A program made the translations under genes and the position numbers. A model generated the notes under the pieces. It saw only the letters and a program-made list of their open reading frames with translations, was not told the DNA's origin and searched no databases. A stretch of DNA of 56,869 nt from Yinghuangia seranimata (lineage in GTDB: Bacteria > Actinomycetota > Actinomycetes > Streptomycetales > Streptomycetaceae), in contig NZ_JASAOI010000049.1 of the NCBI RefSeq assembly GCF_029953285.1, positions 1-56,869 of the forward strand, given 5' to 3'. Positions 43,414 through 53,435 of this stretch are shown piece by piece. Every line of letters begins with the position of its first letter. Positions within the stretch are counted from its first letter, which is position 1.

Positions 43414-43693
43414 CCCTCCGGGCCCTGCCCTATACGCGCTCCGCATTGCGCCCGTCGCCCGGCGCGCGCTCACGGACCGCCTTCCCTCTGCGGTGGCCTT
43501 CGCCGCGTTCGAGTTCATCAACGGTCCGCTGCGCAACGACCCGCATCGCGTCGGCAAGCCGCTCCACGAGCCGTTCGAGGGGCTGTGGTCGGCACGCCGC
43601 GGCACGTACCGGATCCGCTACGCGATCGACGACAAGACACTCACGGTCGACGTCCTCGACATCGCGCCGCGCGCTGACGCCTACCGCACCTGA
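43406..43693 (+). CDS. Toxin, RelE/ParE family
   Basis: A 95-residue small basic protein of the RelE/ParE fold ('LRIAPVARRALTDRLP', 'GKPLHEPFEGLWSARRGTYRIRYAID', 'LTVDVLDIAPRADAYR'). The Arg residues around 'SARRGTYRIRY' match the mRNA-interferase surface of RelE-type toxins, which cut mRNA in the ribosome. It starts with GTG inside the last codons of the antitoxin, which supports coupled translation. Confidence 0.87.
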   Translation: MSNPPGPALYALRIAPVARRALTDRLPSAVAFAAFEFINGPLRNDPHRVGKPLHEPFEGLWSARRGTYRIRYAIDDKTLTVDVLDIAPRADAYRT

Positions 43694-43794
43694 ATTCGGC
43701 ACGTCCGGCGGCACCGTACGCCGTGATCCGGGCTCCGCGGCCGCTCGCGACACGGCGATCCGGGTTCCGTGGCCGATGCCGGACAATGGGACGC

Positions 43795-45021
43795 ATGCCC
43801 GCAGCCCAGCTCGACGAGATCCTGCACGCCGTCCTCGGTTCCCCTGACGACGACGCGGCGCAGGTCGCCGTCGATTCCGGGGCGTCCCGGTTGGCCGATC
43901 CCGCGGAGCGGTGGCCCGAGGTGAGCCGGGCGTTCCTGGCGCTGGCCGAGCGGGTCGCGGACGGGTGCTGGTCGCGCGGCTGGCAGCCAGCCGACGTCGT
44001 CCGGATGGTGGGGCGCGGGCTGAGCGAGCGGCATGTGCGGCTGGCCGTCGACGTCGTGGCCGCCGCCGCGCGCCGCGACCCCGCGTCGGGGCGGGGGTCG
44101 CGCTGGGCCGCGCAGATACGCGAGCTCGGGGCGGACACGCCGTGGTGGGGCGGCGACGAGCACTACCTGCCGGAGTTCGCGCGGCGCGAGCAGCTGACCC
44201 GGTTCGAGACGGCGGGGTACGCGCTGGAGGTGCTGCGCCTGCTGGGCCGGCTGCCCGGCATCACGCCGCTGGCCGCGGAGGCGGCGGAGGCCGCCCCGGT
44301 GGCGGACGGTACCGAGCCGCGCGTGCTCGGGCGGATCCGCGGTCTGCTGGCCAAGGCCGAGTCGACGGAGTTCCCCGAGGAGGCCGAGGCGCTGACCGCC
44401 AAGGCCCAGGAGCTGATGGCGCGGTACAGCATCGACGCGGCGCTGGTCGACCGGAGCGGCGGCGGTCCGGGGGTGGGGCCCGGTGCGATCCGGATCGGCG
44501 TCGACGCGCCGTACGACGGGGCGAAGGCCCTGCTACTGAACGCCGTCGCGGAGGCGAACCGCTGCCGCACGGTGTGGTCGCGCGACTTCGGGTTCTCGAC
44601 GGTGATCGGCTTCGACCCGGACCTGGACGCGGTCGAACTGCTGTACACCTCACTGCTCGTGCAGGCGACGGCGGCGATGGGCCGGGCCGGCAGCCGTGGC
44701 CGGTCGCGGTCGCGCTCGTTCCGGCAGTCGTTCCTCGTCGCGTACGCCGGCCGCATCGGCGACCGCCTGGCCGCCGCCACCAAGCAGGCCGAGGCGACCC
44801 ACGAGGCCGCCCACCCCGGCGCCGACGGCATCCCGGCCGCCGCCTCCGACCTGCTCCCCGTCCTCGCCGCCCGCGACGTCGCCGTCCAGGCCACGACCGA
44901 CCGGCTCTTCCCGGAGCTGACCACCCACCGCGTCAAGATCCGCGACGAGGAGGGCTGGGCGCACGGCAAGGCCGCCGCCGACCGCGCGACCCTCCACCCC
45001 CGCGCCGTCACAGGCCGCTAA
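43795..45021 (+). CDS. DUF2786-domain protein
   Basis: A 408-residue protein. A DUF2786 domain is visible at about residues 180-220 ('RVLGRIRGLLAKAESTEFPEEAEALTAKAQELMARYSID'). The N-terminal 160 residues are helical, and the part after 230 contains 'FGFSTVIGFDPDLDAVELLYTSLLVQATAAM' and an Arg/Ser-rich stretch 'GSRGRSRSRSFRQSF'. DUF2786 proteins are common in actinobacteria and phages, with no defined biochemical role. It lies 101 nt after the toxin gene and may be a separate unit. Confidence 0.8.
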   Translation: MPAAQLDEILHAVLGSPDDDAAQVAVDSGASRLADPAERWPEVSRAFLALAERVADGCWSRGWQPADVVRMVGRGLSERHVRLAVDVVAAAARRDPASGRGSRWAAQIRELGADTPWWGGDEHYLPEFARREQLTRFETAGYALEVLRLLGRLPGITPLAAEAAEAAPVADGTEPRVLGRIRGLLAKAESTEFPEEAEALTAKAQELMARYSIDAALVDRSGGGPGVGPGAIRIGVDAPYDGAKALLLNAVAEANRCRTVWSRDFGFSTVIGFDPDLDAVELLYTSLLVQATAAMGRAGSRGRSRSRSFRQSFLVAYAGRIGDRLAAATKQAEATHEAAHPGADGIPAAASDLLPVLAARDVAVQATTDRLFPELTTHRVKIRDEEGWAHGKAAADRATLHPRAVTGR

Positions 45022-45094
45022 AACACCCTCATACGCAACACGTAGTGACAAACTGAAAGCAAGCCTTCACCGTCGTCCCACCAGGAGGCTTGCC

Positions 45095-45760
45095 ATGCGT
45101 ACCGGACCGTTGACCGGCGTCGCCGCCGTGGGTCTCAGTGTCGCCTCGTTCCTCATGACGATGGGCACCCCCGACATCGACAAGTCCGCCCAGCAGATCA
45201 GGAGCTATTACGTCGTCCACGAGAACCGGCAGTGGGGTGCCATCTGGCTGCTGATGCTGGCCGGCGTCGCACTCGTGTTCTTCTCGGCCTACCTGTTCAG
45301 CGTGCTGCGTGCGCGCAACGGCGGGTCGGGCTGGCTGCCGCACACCGTGCTGGTCGGCGGGGTGGCGACCGGGGTCGGCTACTTCGTCGCGGCCGCGAGC
45401 AGCGCCGCGCTCGTCGACGCCGCGAACGAGCGGCGGTTCACCTCGGACTCGATCGTCGCGCTCAACGCGGTGTCGAACGACGCTTTCTTCATCGCGTTCT
45501 TCGGCATGGCGGTGCTCATGCTCGCCGCGGGCCTCGCGGTCGTCCGCGCCGCGACGCCGCTCCCCCGCTGGATGGGGTGGGCGGGCGTCGTCATCGGCGT
45601 AGGCGGCCTCGTTCCGTGGGTGACGTGGATCGCGTTCCCGCTCGGCGGGATCTGGATCCTGGTCGCCAGCGTGCTCCTGTGGTTCAGGGACACGACGGAC
45701 ACCCGTGCGGAGACGTGGGCCAGCGACCACAGCGGCGACCAGGCGTCCACCGCGATCTGA
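45095..45760 (+). CDS. Four- to six-helix membrane protein, unknown function
   Basis: A 221-residue integral membrane protein, not recognised beyond a loose resemblance to DUF4386-like proteins. Hydrophobic segments are at about residues 5-25, 47-70, 83-108, 127-150 and 160-195. An extracellular-type loop contains 'SAQQIRSYYVVHENRQWG'. CAGGAGG precedes the ATG. It is convergent with hemB, their stops 12 nt apart. Confidence 0.75.
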   Translation: MRTGPLTGVAAVGLSVASFLMTMGTPDIDKSAQQIRSYYVVHENRQWGAIWLLMLAGVALVFFSAYLFSVLRARNGGSGWLPHTVLVGGVATGVGYFVAAASSAALVDAANERRFTSDSIVALNAVSNDAFFIAFFGMAVLMLAAGLAVVRAATPLPRWMGWAGVVIGVGGLVPWVTWIAFPLGGIWILVASVLLWFRDTTDTRAETWASDHSGDQASTAI

Positions 45761-45772
45761 GCCGGTCGCGGC

Positions 45773-46768
45773 TCAGCGCAGCTTGCGCGCCGCCTCGACG
45801 GCCCAGTAGGTCAGGATCGACGACGCGCCCGCGCGGCGGATCGACGTCAGGGTCTCCATGATCACCCGGTCCCGGTCGATCCAGCCGTGTGCGGCCGCCG
45901 CCTCGACCATCGCGTACTCGCCGCTGACCTGGTACGCCGCCACCGGCACGTGCACCAGGTCGGCGATGCGCCGCACGATGTCCAGGTACGCCATGGCCGG
46001 CTTCACCATGACCATGTCCGCGCCCTCCTCGATGTCGAGGAGGACCTCGCGGATCGACTCGTCCGCGTTCGCCGGGTCCTGCTGGTACGTCATGCGGTCG
46101 CCCTGCAGCGTCGACTCGACCGCCTCGCGGAACGGGCCGTAGAAACCGCTCGCGTACTTCGCGCTGTACGCCAGGATCGCCGTGTCCTGGTAGCCCGCGG
46201 CGTCCAACGCCCGCCGCACGTAGCCGACCTGACCGTCCATCATGCCGCTGGGGCCGAGCATGTCAGCGCCCGCCTCGGCCTGCGCCAGCGCCATCTCCGC
46301 GTACCGCTCGAGCGTCGCGTCGTTGTCGACGCTGCCGTCCTCGCGCAGCACACCGCAGTGACCGTGGTCGGTGAACTCGTCCAGGCACAGGTCGGACATG
46401 ATCACCGCGTCGCCGCCCACCTCGGCGGCGACGTCGCGCAGCGCGACCTGCAGGATCCCGTCCGGGTCGGTGCCGGCCGTCCCGCACGCGTCCTTGACCG
46501 CCGGGATGCCGAACAGCATCAGGCCGCCCACGCCCGCCGCGACCGCGTCGTGCGCGGCCTTCCGCAGCGTGTCGCGGGTGTGCTGGACGACGCCTGGCAT
46601 CGACGACACCGGGATCGGCTCCGCCGCGCCCTCCCGCACGAACAGCGGCAGGATCAGCTCGGCCGGGTGCAGTCGCGTCTCCGCGACAAGGCGGCGCACC
46701 GCCGGGGTCCGGCGCAGCCTCCTCGGTCGGACCAAGGGGAAACCGGACCCTGACGGTGCGTCAGCCAT
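45773..46768 (-). CDS. hemB: Delta-aminolevulinic acid dehydratase (porphobilinogen synthase)
   Basis: A 331-residue enzyme that joins two aminolevulinate molecules into porphobilinogen. The two active-site lysines are Lys204 ('[13 protein letters not shown]') and Lys256 ('[10 protein letters not shown]'). The metal site reads '[15 protein letters not shown]', so of the three zinc cysteines of the classical enzyme two remain (Cys128, Cys138) and the middle one is Asp130. This is a hybrid between zinc and magnesium types. Last gene of rex-hemA-hemC-hemD-hemB. An in-frame GTG at 46769-46771 is an alternative start with better SD spacing. Confidence 0.93.
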   Translation of the reverse strand: MADAPSGSGFPLVRPRRLRRTPAVRRLVAETRLHPAELILPLFVREGAAEPIPVSSMPGVVQHTRDTLRKAAHDAVAAGVGGLMLFGIPAVKDACGTAGTDPDGILQVALRDVAAEVGGDAVIMSDLCLDEFTDHGHCGVLREDGSVDNDATLERYAEMALAQAEAGADMLGPSGMMDGQVGYVRRALDAAGYQDTAILAYSAKYASGFYGPFREAVESTLQGDRMTYQQDPANADESIREVLLDIEEGADMVMVKPAMAYLDIVRRIADLVHVPVAAYQVSGEYAMVEAAAAHGWIDRDRVIMETLTSIRRAGASSILTYWAVEAARKLR

Positions 46769-46770
46769 CA

Positions 46771-48381
46771 CTACTTCGCCTTCCTCCGCGACCCGGGACG
46801 GCGCTCACTGGGCTTCGTCACCGGTTCGCCCGCTTCGATGAGAGACGTGCGCCGCGCGGCCCCGAACTCGGCCAGCGCCTCCGCCAAGGCTGCCACAGAC
46901 GGCTCCGGCGCCATGACGTCAACGCGCAATCCGTGCTCCTCGGCGGTCTTCGCGGTCGCCGACCCGATGCACGCGATCACCGTCACCGCGTGCGGCTTCC
47001 CGGCGATGCCGACCAGGTTGCGGACCGTCGACGAGGACGTGAAGAGCACCGCGTCGAAGCCGCCGCCCTTGATCGCCTCGCGGGTGTCGGCCGGCGGCGG
47101 CGCCGCGCGCACCGTGCGGTACGCCGTGACGTCGTCGACCTCCCAGCCCAGCTCGACCAGGCCCGCGACCAGCGTCTCGGTCGCGATGTCGGCGCGCGGC
47201 AGGAACACCCGGTCGATCGGGTCGAACACCGGGTCGTACGGCGGCCAGTCCTCGAGCAGCCCGGCGGCGGACTGCTCGCCCGACGGCACCAGGTCCGGCT
47301 TCACGCCGAACTCCACCAGCGCACGGGCAGTCTGCTCGCCGACCGCGGCCACCTTGATGCCCGCGAACGCGCGCGCGTCCAGGCCGTACTCCTCGAAGCG
47401 CTCGCGCACCGCCTTGACGGCGTTCGTCGAGGTGAAGGCCACCCACTCGTAGCGGCCGGTGACCAGGCCCTTGATGGCCCGCTCCATCTGCTGCGGAGTG
47501 CGCGGCGGCTCGACCGCGATGGTCGGCACCTCGTGCGGCACCGCGCCGTACGAGCGCAGCTGCTCGGACAGCGAGGCCGACTGCTCTTTGGTGCGCGGCA
47601 CCAGCACGCGCCAGCCGAACAACGGCTTGGTTTCGAACCACGACAGGGTGTCGCGCTGCGCGACCACGTCGCCCACCACGATCACCGCCGGCAGCGCGAC
47701 CCGCGCCGCCTTCAGGTCCGCCGCCACGTTCGCCAGCGTCGACACGATGGTGCGCTGCTCGGTCGTGGTGCCCTGCGTCGTCACCGACACCGGCGTGGCC
47801 GGCTTGCGGCCGCCCGCGACCAGCTCCTGCGCGATCTCCGCGATCTGGTCGACCGCGCCGCGCAGCACGAGCGTGCCGTCGGTCGCGCCGACCGTCGCCC
47901 AGTCGGTCGACGGCTCGGCGATGTCGAGGACCCGCACGCCCCCCGCACCACTTCGCGCGCTGTGCAGCGGCACACCCGCGTACGCCGGCACCGCGGTGCA
48001 CGCCGGAACGCCCGGCACGACCTCGAACGGCACCTTGGCCTTCGCGACCGTCGCGATCTCCTCGACCGCGCCCTGGTCCACGACCGGGTCGCCGTCGACG
48101 GTACGCACGACCACGCGGCCCGCACGCGCGGCCGCGACGATCAGCTTGGCCCGGCCCGCGGCGGCCAGGGGCTCGCCGTCCTCACCGGCCGAGGGGTCGA
48201 CCACCTCGACGTCGGGACGGCAGTGGAACAGCACCTGCGCCCTCGTCGCGGCATCGGCGACGACCACGTCGGCCTCGGCCAGCACCTCGACGGCACGCAG
48301 GGTCAGCAGACGGGGATCGCCGGGGCCCGCACCGACGAAGGTGACGGTTCCGCTGGGCTTCTTCTTCGCTCTGGGGCTCAA
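46771..48381 (-). CDS. hemD: Uroporphyrinogen-III synthase with N-terminal SUMT-like domain
   Basis: A 536-residue fusion. The N-terminal half (about residues 10-250) has the tetrapyrrole methylase fold ('[21 protein letters not shown]', '[23 protein letters not shown]'). The C-terminal half (about 265-510) is uroporphyrinogen-III synthase ('[24 protein letters not shown]', '[16 protein letters not shown]', '[15 protein letters not shown]'). It closes hydroxymethylbilane to uroporphyrinogen III. In the methylase half the usual LKGGDPFVFGRGGEE is eroded to '[15 protein letters not shown]', so methyl transfer is doubtful. The stop overlaps the hemB start region, and the start overlaps hemC by 4 nt. 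Confidence 0.9.
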   Translation of the reverse strand: MSPRAKKKPSGTVTFVGAGPGDPRLLTLRAVEVLAEADVVVADAATRAQVLFHCRPDVEVVDPSAGEDGEPLAAAGRAKLIVAAARAGRVVVRTVDGDPVVDQGAVEEIATVAKAKVPFEVVPGVPACTAVPAYAGVPLHSARSGAGGVRVLDIAEPSTDWATVGATDGTLVLRGAVDQIAEIAQELVAGGRKPATPVSVTTQGTTTEQRTIVSTLANVAADLKAARVALPAVIVVGDVVAQRDTLSWFETKPLFGWRVLVPRTKEQSASLSEQLRSYGAVPHEVPTIAVEPPRTPQQMERAIKGLVTGRYEWVAFTSTNAVKAVRERFEEYGLDARAFAGIKVAAVGEQTARALVEFGVKPDLVPSGEQSAAGLLEDWPPYDPVFDPIDRVFLPRADIATETLVAGLVELGWEVDDVTAYRTVRAAPPPADTREAIKGGGFDAVLFTSSSTVRNLVGIAGKPHAVTVIACIGSATAKTAEEHGLRVDVMAPEPSVAALAEALAEFGAARRTSLIEAGEPVTKPSERRPGSRRKAK

Positions 48382-49340
48382 GGGACGCGCTCCCCCATAA
48401 GACCGGCGGCACCCCGGGCAAGCATCTCAGCGGCCAGCGATCGGCCGAGCGACGCCGCCTCGTCCAGGGGTCCGGTGGCGGACAACCGTACGTTCATGGT
48501 GCCGTCTTCGCTCGCGACTACGGCCCTGAGGTACAGCTCGGTGACCTCCACACCGCCGGACTCCCCCACGGACACGTCCGCGAGAGCGCCCACCGGGGCC
48601 GAGCAACCGGCCTCCAGTTCGGCGAGGAGCATGCGCTCGGCCAGCACGGCGGCCCGGGTGTCCGGGTCGTCGAGCACGGCGAGCAGTTCGGCGAGCGCGG
48701 CGTCCGACGACGCGCACTCGACGGCCAGCGCCCCTTGACCGGGGGCCGGCAGCATCTGGAGCGGATCGAGGACCTCGGTGGCCTCGTCCGCCCGGCCGAG
48801 ACGGGCCAGGCCCGCCTTGGCGAGGACGACCGCGTCGATCTCGCCGGACGTGACATACCCGATCCGGGTGTCCACGTTCCCGCGGATCGGCACGATCTCG
48901 TGCCCGAGCCCGAGCGCGCGCAGCTGCGCGGCCCGGCGCGGCGATCCGGTGCCGATCCGGGAGCCCGGCGGCAGTTCGCCCAACGTCAGCCCGTCGCGCG
49001 CGATCAACGCGTCGCGCGGGTCCTGCCGCGGCGGCACCGCCGCCAGCACCAGGCCCTCGGGCTCGGCGGTCGGCAGGTCCTTCAGCGAGTGCACCGCGAA
49101 GTCGATCGACCCGTCGAGCAGCGCGTCGCGCAGCGCCGACACGAACACGCCCGTGCCGCCGATCTGCGCGAGGTGCTCGCGGGACGTGTCGCCGTACGTG
49201 GTGATCTCCACCAGCTCCACGGCACGCCCGGTCGCCTCGGTCAGCGCCTTCGCGACGTGCCCGGACTGGGCCATCGCCAGCGCGCTGCGCCGCGTGCCGA
49301 GCCGCAGCGGCTTGTCGCCGTCGGCTATGCGCTCACTCAT
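48378..49340 (-). CDS. hemC: Porphobilinogen deaminase (hydroxymethylbilane synthase)
   Basis: A 320-residue enzyme that polymerises four porphobilinogens. Cys246 in '[11 protein letters not shown]' carries the dipyrromethane cofactor. The catalytic Asp88 lies in 'HSLKDLP', and the substrate arginines are in '[14 protein letters not shown]' and 'IRGNVDTRI'. Length is normal. It overlaps hemA upstream by 8 nt and hemD downstream by 4 nt. Confidence 0.95.
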   Translation of the reverse strand: MSERIADGDKPLRLGTRRSALAMAQSGHVAKALTEATGRAVELVEITTYGDTSREHLAQIGGTGVFVSALRDALLDGSIDFAVHSLKDLPTAEPEGLVLAAVPPRQDPRDALIARDGLTLGELPPGSRIGTGSPRRAAQLRALGLGHEIVPIRGNVDTRIGYVTSGEIDAVVLAKAGLARLGRADEATEVLDPLQMLPAPGQGALAVECASSDAALAELLAVLDDPDTRAAVLAERMLLAELEAGCSAPVGALADVSVGESGGVEVTELYLRAVVASEDGTMNVRLSATGPLDEAASLGRSLAAEMLARGAAGLMGERVP

Positions 49341-50685
49341 GCGGCACCCCCTCGCCGGTCGCCTGGCTCGGCAGGTCCGCGCGGCTGACCGCCGCCATCG
49401 GGCCCGAACCGAGGTCGAACAGCGTGCGCAGCGCCTCCGCGTAGGAGGCCCCGCCCGGCTCGCCGGCCAGCTGCTTCACCCGCACGGTCGGCGCGTGAAG
49501 CAGCTTGTCGACGATGCGGCGGACCGTCTGCTCGAGCTCGCCGCGCGTCTTCGGGTCCAGGTCGGGGGTGCGTCCGCTGAGCCGTTCCAGCTCCGCCCGC
49601 ACGACGTCCGCGGCCATCGCGCGCAGCGCGACGACCGTCGGCGTGACCACCTGCGCGCGCTGCGCGGCGGCGAACTCGGCGACCTCGGCGCCCACCAGCT
49701 GGCGCACCAGGTCGACGTCGGCGGTGCCCGAGGCACCGCTGCCGACGTCCGCGAGCAGCTCGAGGTCGACCAGGTGCAGGCCGTCCAGGCCGCGCACCGC
49801 GGGGTCGACGTCACGCGGCAGCGCCAGGTCGATCAGCACCAGCGGCCGCTCGGCGCCGCGCTCGCGGCGGGCCGCGAGCACCTGCTCGACGTCGGCCTTG
49901 GTGATGACCAGGCCGGTCGCGCCGGTGCACGAGATGACCACGTCCGCGGCGGACAGCGCGTCCGGCAGCGCGGTGATCGGCACCGCGCGCCCGCCGACCT
50001 GGTCGGCGAGGTGCTCGGCGCGCTCGTAGGTGCGGTTGGTGATGACGATGTTCGGCGCGACGTTGCTGTCGCCCTGGCGGGCCAGCGTCGTCGCGGCCAG
50101 CGCGCTCATCGAGCCCGCGCCGACGACCAGCGAACGGGCGCCGGCCACCGGGCCGAACACCAGCTCGGCCTGCTCGAGCGCGACGGTCACCAGCGACTGG
50201 CCCGCGCGGTCGATGCCGGTCTCGGAGTGCGCGCGCTTGCCGACCCGCAGCGCCTGCTGCGCCAGGTCGTTCAGCACCCGGCCCGCGGTGTCGTACTCCT
50301 GCGCGAGCGCCAGCGAGGTCTTCAGCTGGCCGAGGATCTGGCCCTCGCCGACCACCATCGAGTCGAGGCCGCACGCCACCGAGAACAGGTGGTGGACCGC
50401 CCGCTCCTCGTAGTGGACGTACAGGTGCGGGGTCAGCTCCTCCAGCGTCACGCCGGTGTGCCGGGACAGCAGCCCGGACAGGCCGTCGACGCCGCCGTGG
50501 AACCGGTCCACGTCGGCGTACAGCTCGACGCGGTTGCACGTCGAGAGCAGCATCGCCTCGGCGACCGGCTCGGCGGCCGCCATGTCCTGCAGCAGCTTGG
50601 CCTGGGCGTCACCGGCCACCGCCACCCGCTCCAGCAGGCTCACGGGAGCGGTGCGGTGGCTCAGCCCGACCACGAGGACGCTCAT
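49333..50685 (-). CDS. hemA: Glutamyl-tRNA reductase
   Basis: A 450-residue enzyme that reduces glutamyl-tRNA to glutamate semialdehyde, the first step of C5 haem synthesis. The nucleophile is Cys50 in '[10 protein letters not shown]'. '[18 protein letters not shown]' is the classical signature near residues 98-115, and an NADPH domain follows around 180-300. A C-terminal dimerisation domain extends to the end. It lies 46 nt downstream of rex; the same order occurs in Streptomyces, where Rex controls the operon according to NADH/NAD+. Confidence 0.95.
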   Translation of the reverse strand: MSVLVVGLSHRTAPVSLLERVAVAGDAQAKLLQDMAAAEPVAEAMLLSTCNRVELYADVDRFHGGVDGLSGLLSRHTGVTLEELTPHLYVHYEERAVHHLFSVACGLDSMVVGEGQILGQLKTSLALAQEYDTAGRVLNDLAQQALRVGKRAHSETGIDRAGQSLVTVALEQAELVFGPVAGARSLVVGAGSMSALAATTLARQGDSNVAPNIVITNRTYERAEHLADQVGGRAVPITALPDALSAADVVISCTGATGLVITKADVEQVLAARRERGAERPLVLIDLALPRDVDPAVRGLDGLHLVDLELLADVGSGASGTADVDLVRQLVGAEVAEFAAAQRAQVVTPTVVALRAMAADVVRAELERLSGRTPDLDPKTRGELEQTVRRIVDKLLHAPTVRVKQLAGEPGGASYAEALRTLFDLGSGPMAAVSRADLPSQATGEGVPHE

Positions 50686-50731
50686 GCGTCCCCCCGGTGG
50701 TCAGGCGTAAAGGCGTATGCGGTCCGGACGT

Positions 50732-51493
50732 TCACGCCGGCATCACCTCGGGCAGGTCGCCGCCCCGGTCGCCGCGCGCGGCGGTGCCGGCCGGCGGAGG
50801 AGCGGTCGGGGGAAGAGTGGGGCCGGCGTCGGTCGCCGACTTGCGCTGCTCGTGGAAGGCGAGGATCTGCAGCTCTATCGACAGGTCCACCTTGCGCACG
50901 TCGACGCCCTCGGGAACGGCGAGGACCGTCGGCGCGAAGTTCAGGATGCTGGTGATGCCGGCCGCGACGAGCCGGTCGCACACACCCTGCGCGGCGGGCG
51001 CGGGGGTGGTGATGACCCCGATCGACACGCGGTCGTCGCGCACGATCTGCTCGAGGTCGTCCATGTGCCGCACGACCATCCCGGCTATCCGCTGCCCGGC
51101 CACCGCGCGGTCGGCGTCCAGCAGCGCCGCGACGCGGAAGCCGCGGGAAGCGAAGCCGCCGTAGTTGGCGAGCGCGTGGCCCAGGTTGCCGATGCCGATG
51201 ATGGCGACCGGCCAGTCCTGCGTGAGGCCCAGCTCGCGGGAGATCTGGTAGACGAGGTACTCGACGTCGTACCCGACGCCGCGGGTGCCGTACGACCCGA
51301 GGTACGACAGGTCCTTGCGCAGCTTGGCGGAGTTGACCCCGGCGGCGGCCGCGAGCTCCTCGGAGGACACGGTCGGCACGCCGCGCTCCGACAGCGCGCT
51401 CAGCGCTCGGAGGTACAGCGGGAGCCTCGCCACCGTCGCCTCGGGAATACCGCGTCCCCGGTGCGCCGGTCGCTCGGTACGGCCTGTAGCCAC
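50732..51493 (-). CDS. rex: Redox-sensing transcriptional repressor Rex
   Basis: A 253-residue repressor. The winged-helix domain covers about residues 15-85 ('GIPEATVARLPLYLRAL', 'GVNSAKLRKDLSYLGSYGTRGVGY'). An NADH-binding Rossmann domain follows, with 'IIGIGNLGHAL' at 98-108. Rex leaves its operators when NADH is high, turning on respiratory and related genes. The GTG start at 51491-51493 has AGGAG upstream, whereas the longer frame runs through the promoter. A Rex operator lies 50 bp upstream, so the gene and the following hem genes are autoregulated. The C-terminal tail is Pro/Gly-rich. Confidence 0.95.
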   Translation of the reverse strand: MATGRTERPAHRGRGIPEATVARLPLYLRALSALSERGVPTVSSEELAAAAGVNSAKLRKDLSYLGSYGTRGVGYDVEYLVYQISRELGLTQDWPVAIIGIGNLGHALANYGGFASRGFRVAALLDADRAVAGQRIAGMVVRHMDDLEQIVRDDRVSIGVITTPAPAAQGVCDRLVAAGITSILNFAPTVLAVPEGVDVRKVDLSIELQILAFHEQRKSATDAGPTLPPTAPPPAGTAARGDRGGDLPEVMPA

Positions 51494-51542
51494 GGTGCTC
51501 CTGTGGGTGGGACCTGCGGTTTCGAATGCCAGGTTAGGCTTT

Positions 51543-51558
51543 TGTGAACGTGTGCACA
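51543..51558. promoter_or_regulatory. Rex operator (ROP)
   Basis: TGTGAACGTGTGCACA, with TT and AA flanks, matches the Streptomyces consensus TGTGAACNNNTTCACA except for one base in the right arm. It is placed for autoregulation of the rex-hem operon. Confidence 0.88.
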
Positions 51559-51715
51559 AAGCTGATGTCCGTTTTGCGCACCTGCCGTGACATGCATCAC
51601 GCGACGGTTCCCGGTCGACCCTGTGAGCTCGACCACAGTTGGTGACCCGGAGGTGAGCGCTCCGTGACCCACCGGACCCGCCGGACCTGGCACTTCGCTC
51701 GCGCACCGGTCCCCC

Positions 51716-51988
51716 TCAGCCCAGCGCGGCCCGCAGCCGACGCTCGTCCACCCGCCAGAAGTCGTGCTGGCGCCCGTCGATGAGCGTCACCGGGATCTGC
51801 TCGCGGTACTCCTCCTCGAGCTTCGGATCCGTCGTGATGTCCACCTCCTCGACCCGCACCCCCAGTTCGGCGGCTACCCGCTCGACGACGGCTCGCGCGT
51901 CGTCGCACAGATGACAGCCCGGACGGGTCAGGAGCGTCACGAGCTCGGCGCGCGGTACGGCGGCGTCCCGCCGGCGGAAGATGCCCAT
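51716..51988 (-). CDS. Glutaredoxin-like thiol protein
   Basis: A 90-residue protein of the glutaredoxin/thioredoxin fold. The redox pair is '[10 protein letters not shown]' near residues 26-35, followed by '[27 protein letters not shown]', with the cis-proline in 'IPVTL'. It would carry out thiol-disulfide exchange in the cytoplasm. It sits between the Rex promoter region and the divergent HAD gene; its place near rex is common in Streptomyces and fits a redox theme. Confidence 0.87.
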   Translation of the reverse strand: MGIFRRRDAAVPRAELVTLLTRPGCHLCDDARAVVERVAAELGVRVEEVDITTDPKLEEEYREQIPVTLIDGRQHDFWRVDERRLRAALG

Positions 51989-52169
51989 ACCCCCGATTGT
52001 CCCCCTCCCGAGGGTCCCCCTCGGACCACCGCGACACGCCCGGGCCGTCGAGGACCCGACCTGCTCGATCAGCTTCGATCAGCGGCGTATCCGGACCGAA
52101 CACCTCCACATCACACAAGCGCAAGCAGACCGCCACACAGACGCAACGCGAGGCCGTTACGCTCGCGGT

Positions 52170-53117
52170 ATGGCCCTGCTGCGCCGGAGTCTCCGCAATG
52201 TCCCGGGCGGCGCGCTCACCCGCGCCGTGACCGCCGGTGAGGCCGCCGCCGAGGCGGCCCACGCGTCAGCGCACCCCGACATACTCCCGGACGCGGACGC
52301 CGCGCCCGGCGAGGCCGCGGAGGCGCCGCCCTCCGACGAACAGCGCCCGCTCGGCGCGGCGTTCTTCGACCTCGACAACACCGTCATGCGCGGCGCGTCT
52401 ATCTTCCACATGGCCCGCGGCCTGCACGCCCGCCGCTTCTTCGACACGCGCGACATCCTGCGCTTCGGCTGGCAGCAGGTCCGCTTCCGGCTCGGCGGCG
52501 AACACATGGGCCACGTCGGCGACGCGCAGGAGACCGCGCTGTCGTTCGTGAAGGGCTACACCGTCGAGGAGATCACCGCGCTCGGCGAGGAGATCTTCGA
52601 CGAGTACATGGCCGACAAGATCTGGCCGGGCACCCGCGCGCTGGCCCAGCTCCACCTCGACGCCGACCGGCAGGTCTGGCTCGTCACCGCGGCGCCCATC
52701 GAGATCGCGTCCACCATCGCCGGCCGGCTCGGCCTGACCGGCGCGCTCGCCACCGTCTCCGAGACCCGCGACGGCGTCTACACCGGCCGCCTGGTCGGCG
52801 AACTCCTGCACGGCGAGGCCAAGGCCGAGGCGGTGCGCGGGCTCGCGGTGCGCGAAGGCCTCGACCTCGCGGACTGCTCGGCGTACAGCGACTCGTCGAA
52901 CGACATCCCCATGCTGTCGCTCGTCGGCGACGCGTGCGCGGTCAACCCCGACGCCAAGCTGCGCCGACACGCGCGCGAACACGGCTGGCGCGTCAAGGAC
53001 TACCGGACCGGACGCAAGGCCGCCCGGATCGGCATCCCGGCCGCCGCGGGAATCGGCGCGGTCGCGGGGGCGCTCGCCGCCGGCACCGCCGTGCGCCGGC
53101 GTGCGGCGCTCGTCTGA
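52170..53117 (+). CDS. HAD-IB family phosphatase
   Basis: A 315-residue hydrolase of the SerB-like HAD-IB group. The nucleophile motif 'FFDLDNTVM' gives Asp67 and Asp69. Motif II is in '[11 protein letters not shown]', and the final Asp pair is in '[12 protein letters not shown]'. The first 60 residues are acidic and Ala-rich, probably disordered. The last 30 ('[19 protein letters not shown]') form one membrane helix with a basic end, so the enzyme may be membrane-attached. An inner extension of the frame upstream of 52170 is not supported. Substrate unknown, perhaps a phospholipid or phosphoserine. Confidence 0.87.
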   Translation: MALLRRSLRNVPGGALTRAVTAGEAAAEAAHASAHPDILPDADAAPGEAAEAPPSDEQRPLGAAFFDLDNTVMRGASIFHMARGLHARRFFDTRDILRFGWQQVRFRLGGEHMGHVGDAQETALSFVKGYTVEEITALGEEIFDEYMADKIWPGTRALAQLHLDADRQVWLVTAAPIEIASTIAGRLGLTGALATVSETRDGVYTGRLVGELLHGEAKAEAVRGLAVREGLDLADCSAYSDSSNDIPMLSLVGDACAVNPDAKLRRHAREHGWRVKDYRTGRKAARIGIPAAAGIGAVAGALAAGTAVRRRAALV

Positions 53118-53435
53118 CCACCCCGCCTGCACCCGTCTAGTCGCACCCATCCGCGCGATCCGCCCCATGGCGTCCGAACACGCCCAACACGCGCGGAATC
53201 GCGGCTTGTAGCACCACACGGTCGCGGTGTCCCAGGAATGGCTCAAACAGCACACTTCCGCTGGCCATCCGGGTAGCTTCGCTACGCCGATGAGCACACT
53301 TGGTATTCCTTCCTTTACTACGCGTTATTCTCGATCGGCGCACGGCAGTCCCCGTTGTCCCTACGATGGGTGACCGTCCCCGCACATTGAGTCATGAAGC
53401 CGAATGATGATGACGCCGACGCGACAGGGAGTCCC
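53118..53435. other. Region upstream of bldN
   Basis: A 318-nt gap without a gene. It is AT-richer between about 53290 and 53340 (TTGGTATTCCTTCCTTTACTA and after), which probably marks the promoter of the sigma gene. A small stem GTAGC-TTC-GCTAC lies at 53273-53285. I cannot recognise a convincing BldD box by eye. Confidence 0.5.

Noticed and set aside
46750-46764. Perfect CTGAC-N5-GTCAG match at the start of hemB
   Set aside because: It lies inside the first codons of hemB, in a haem operon with no link to the catabolic genes, and codes for ordinary residues. I count it as chance unless a genome-wide scan shows otherwise.
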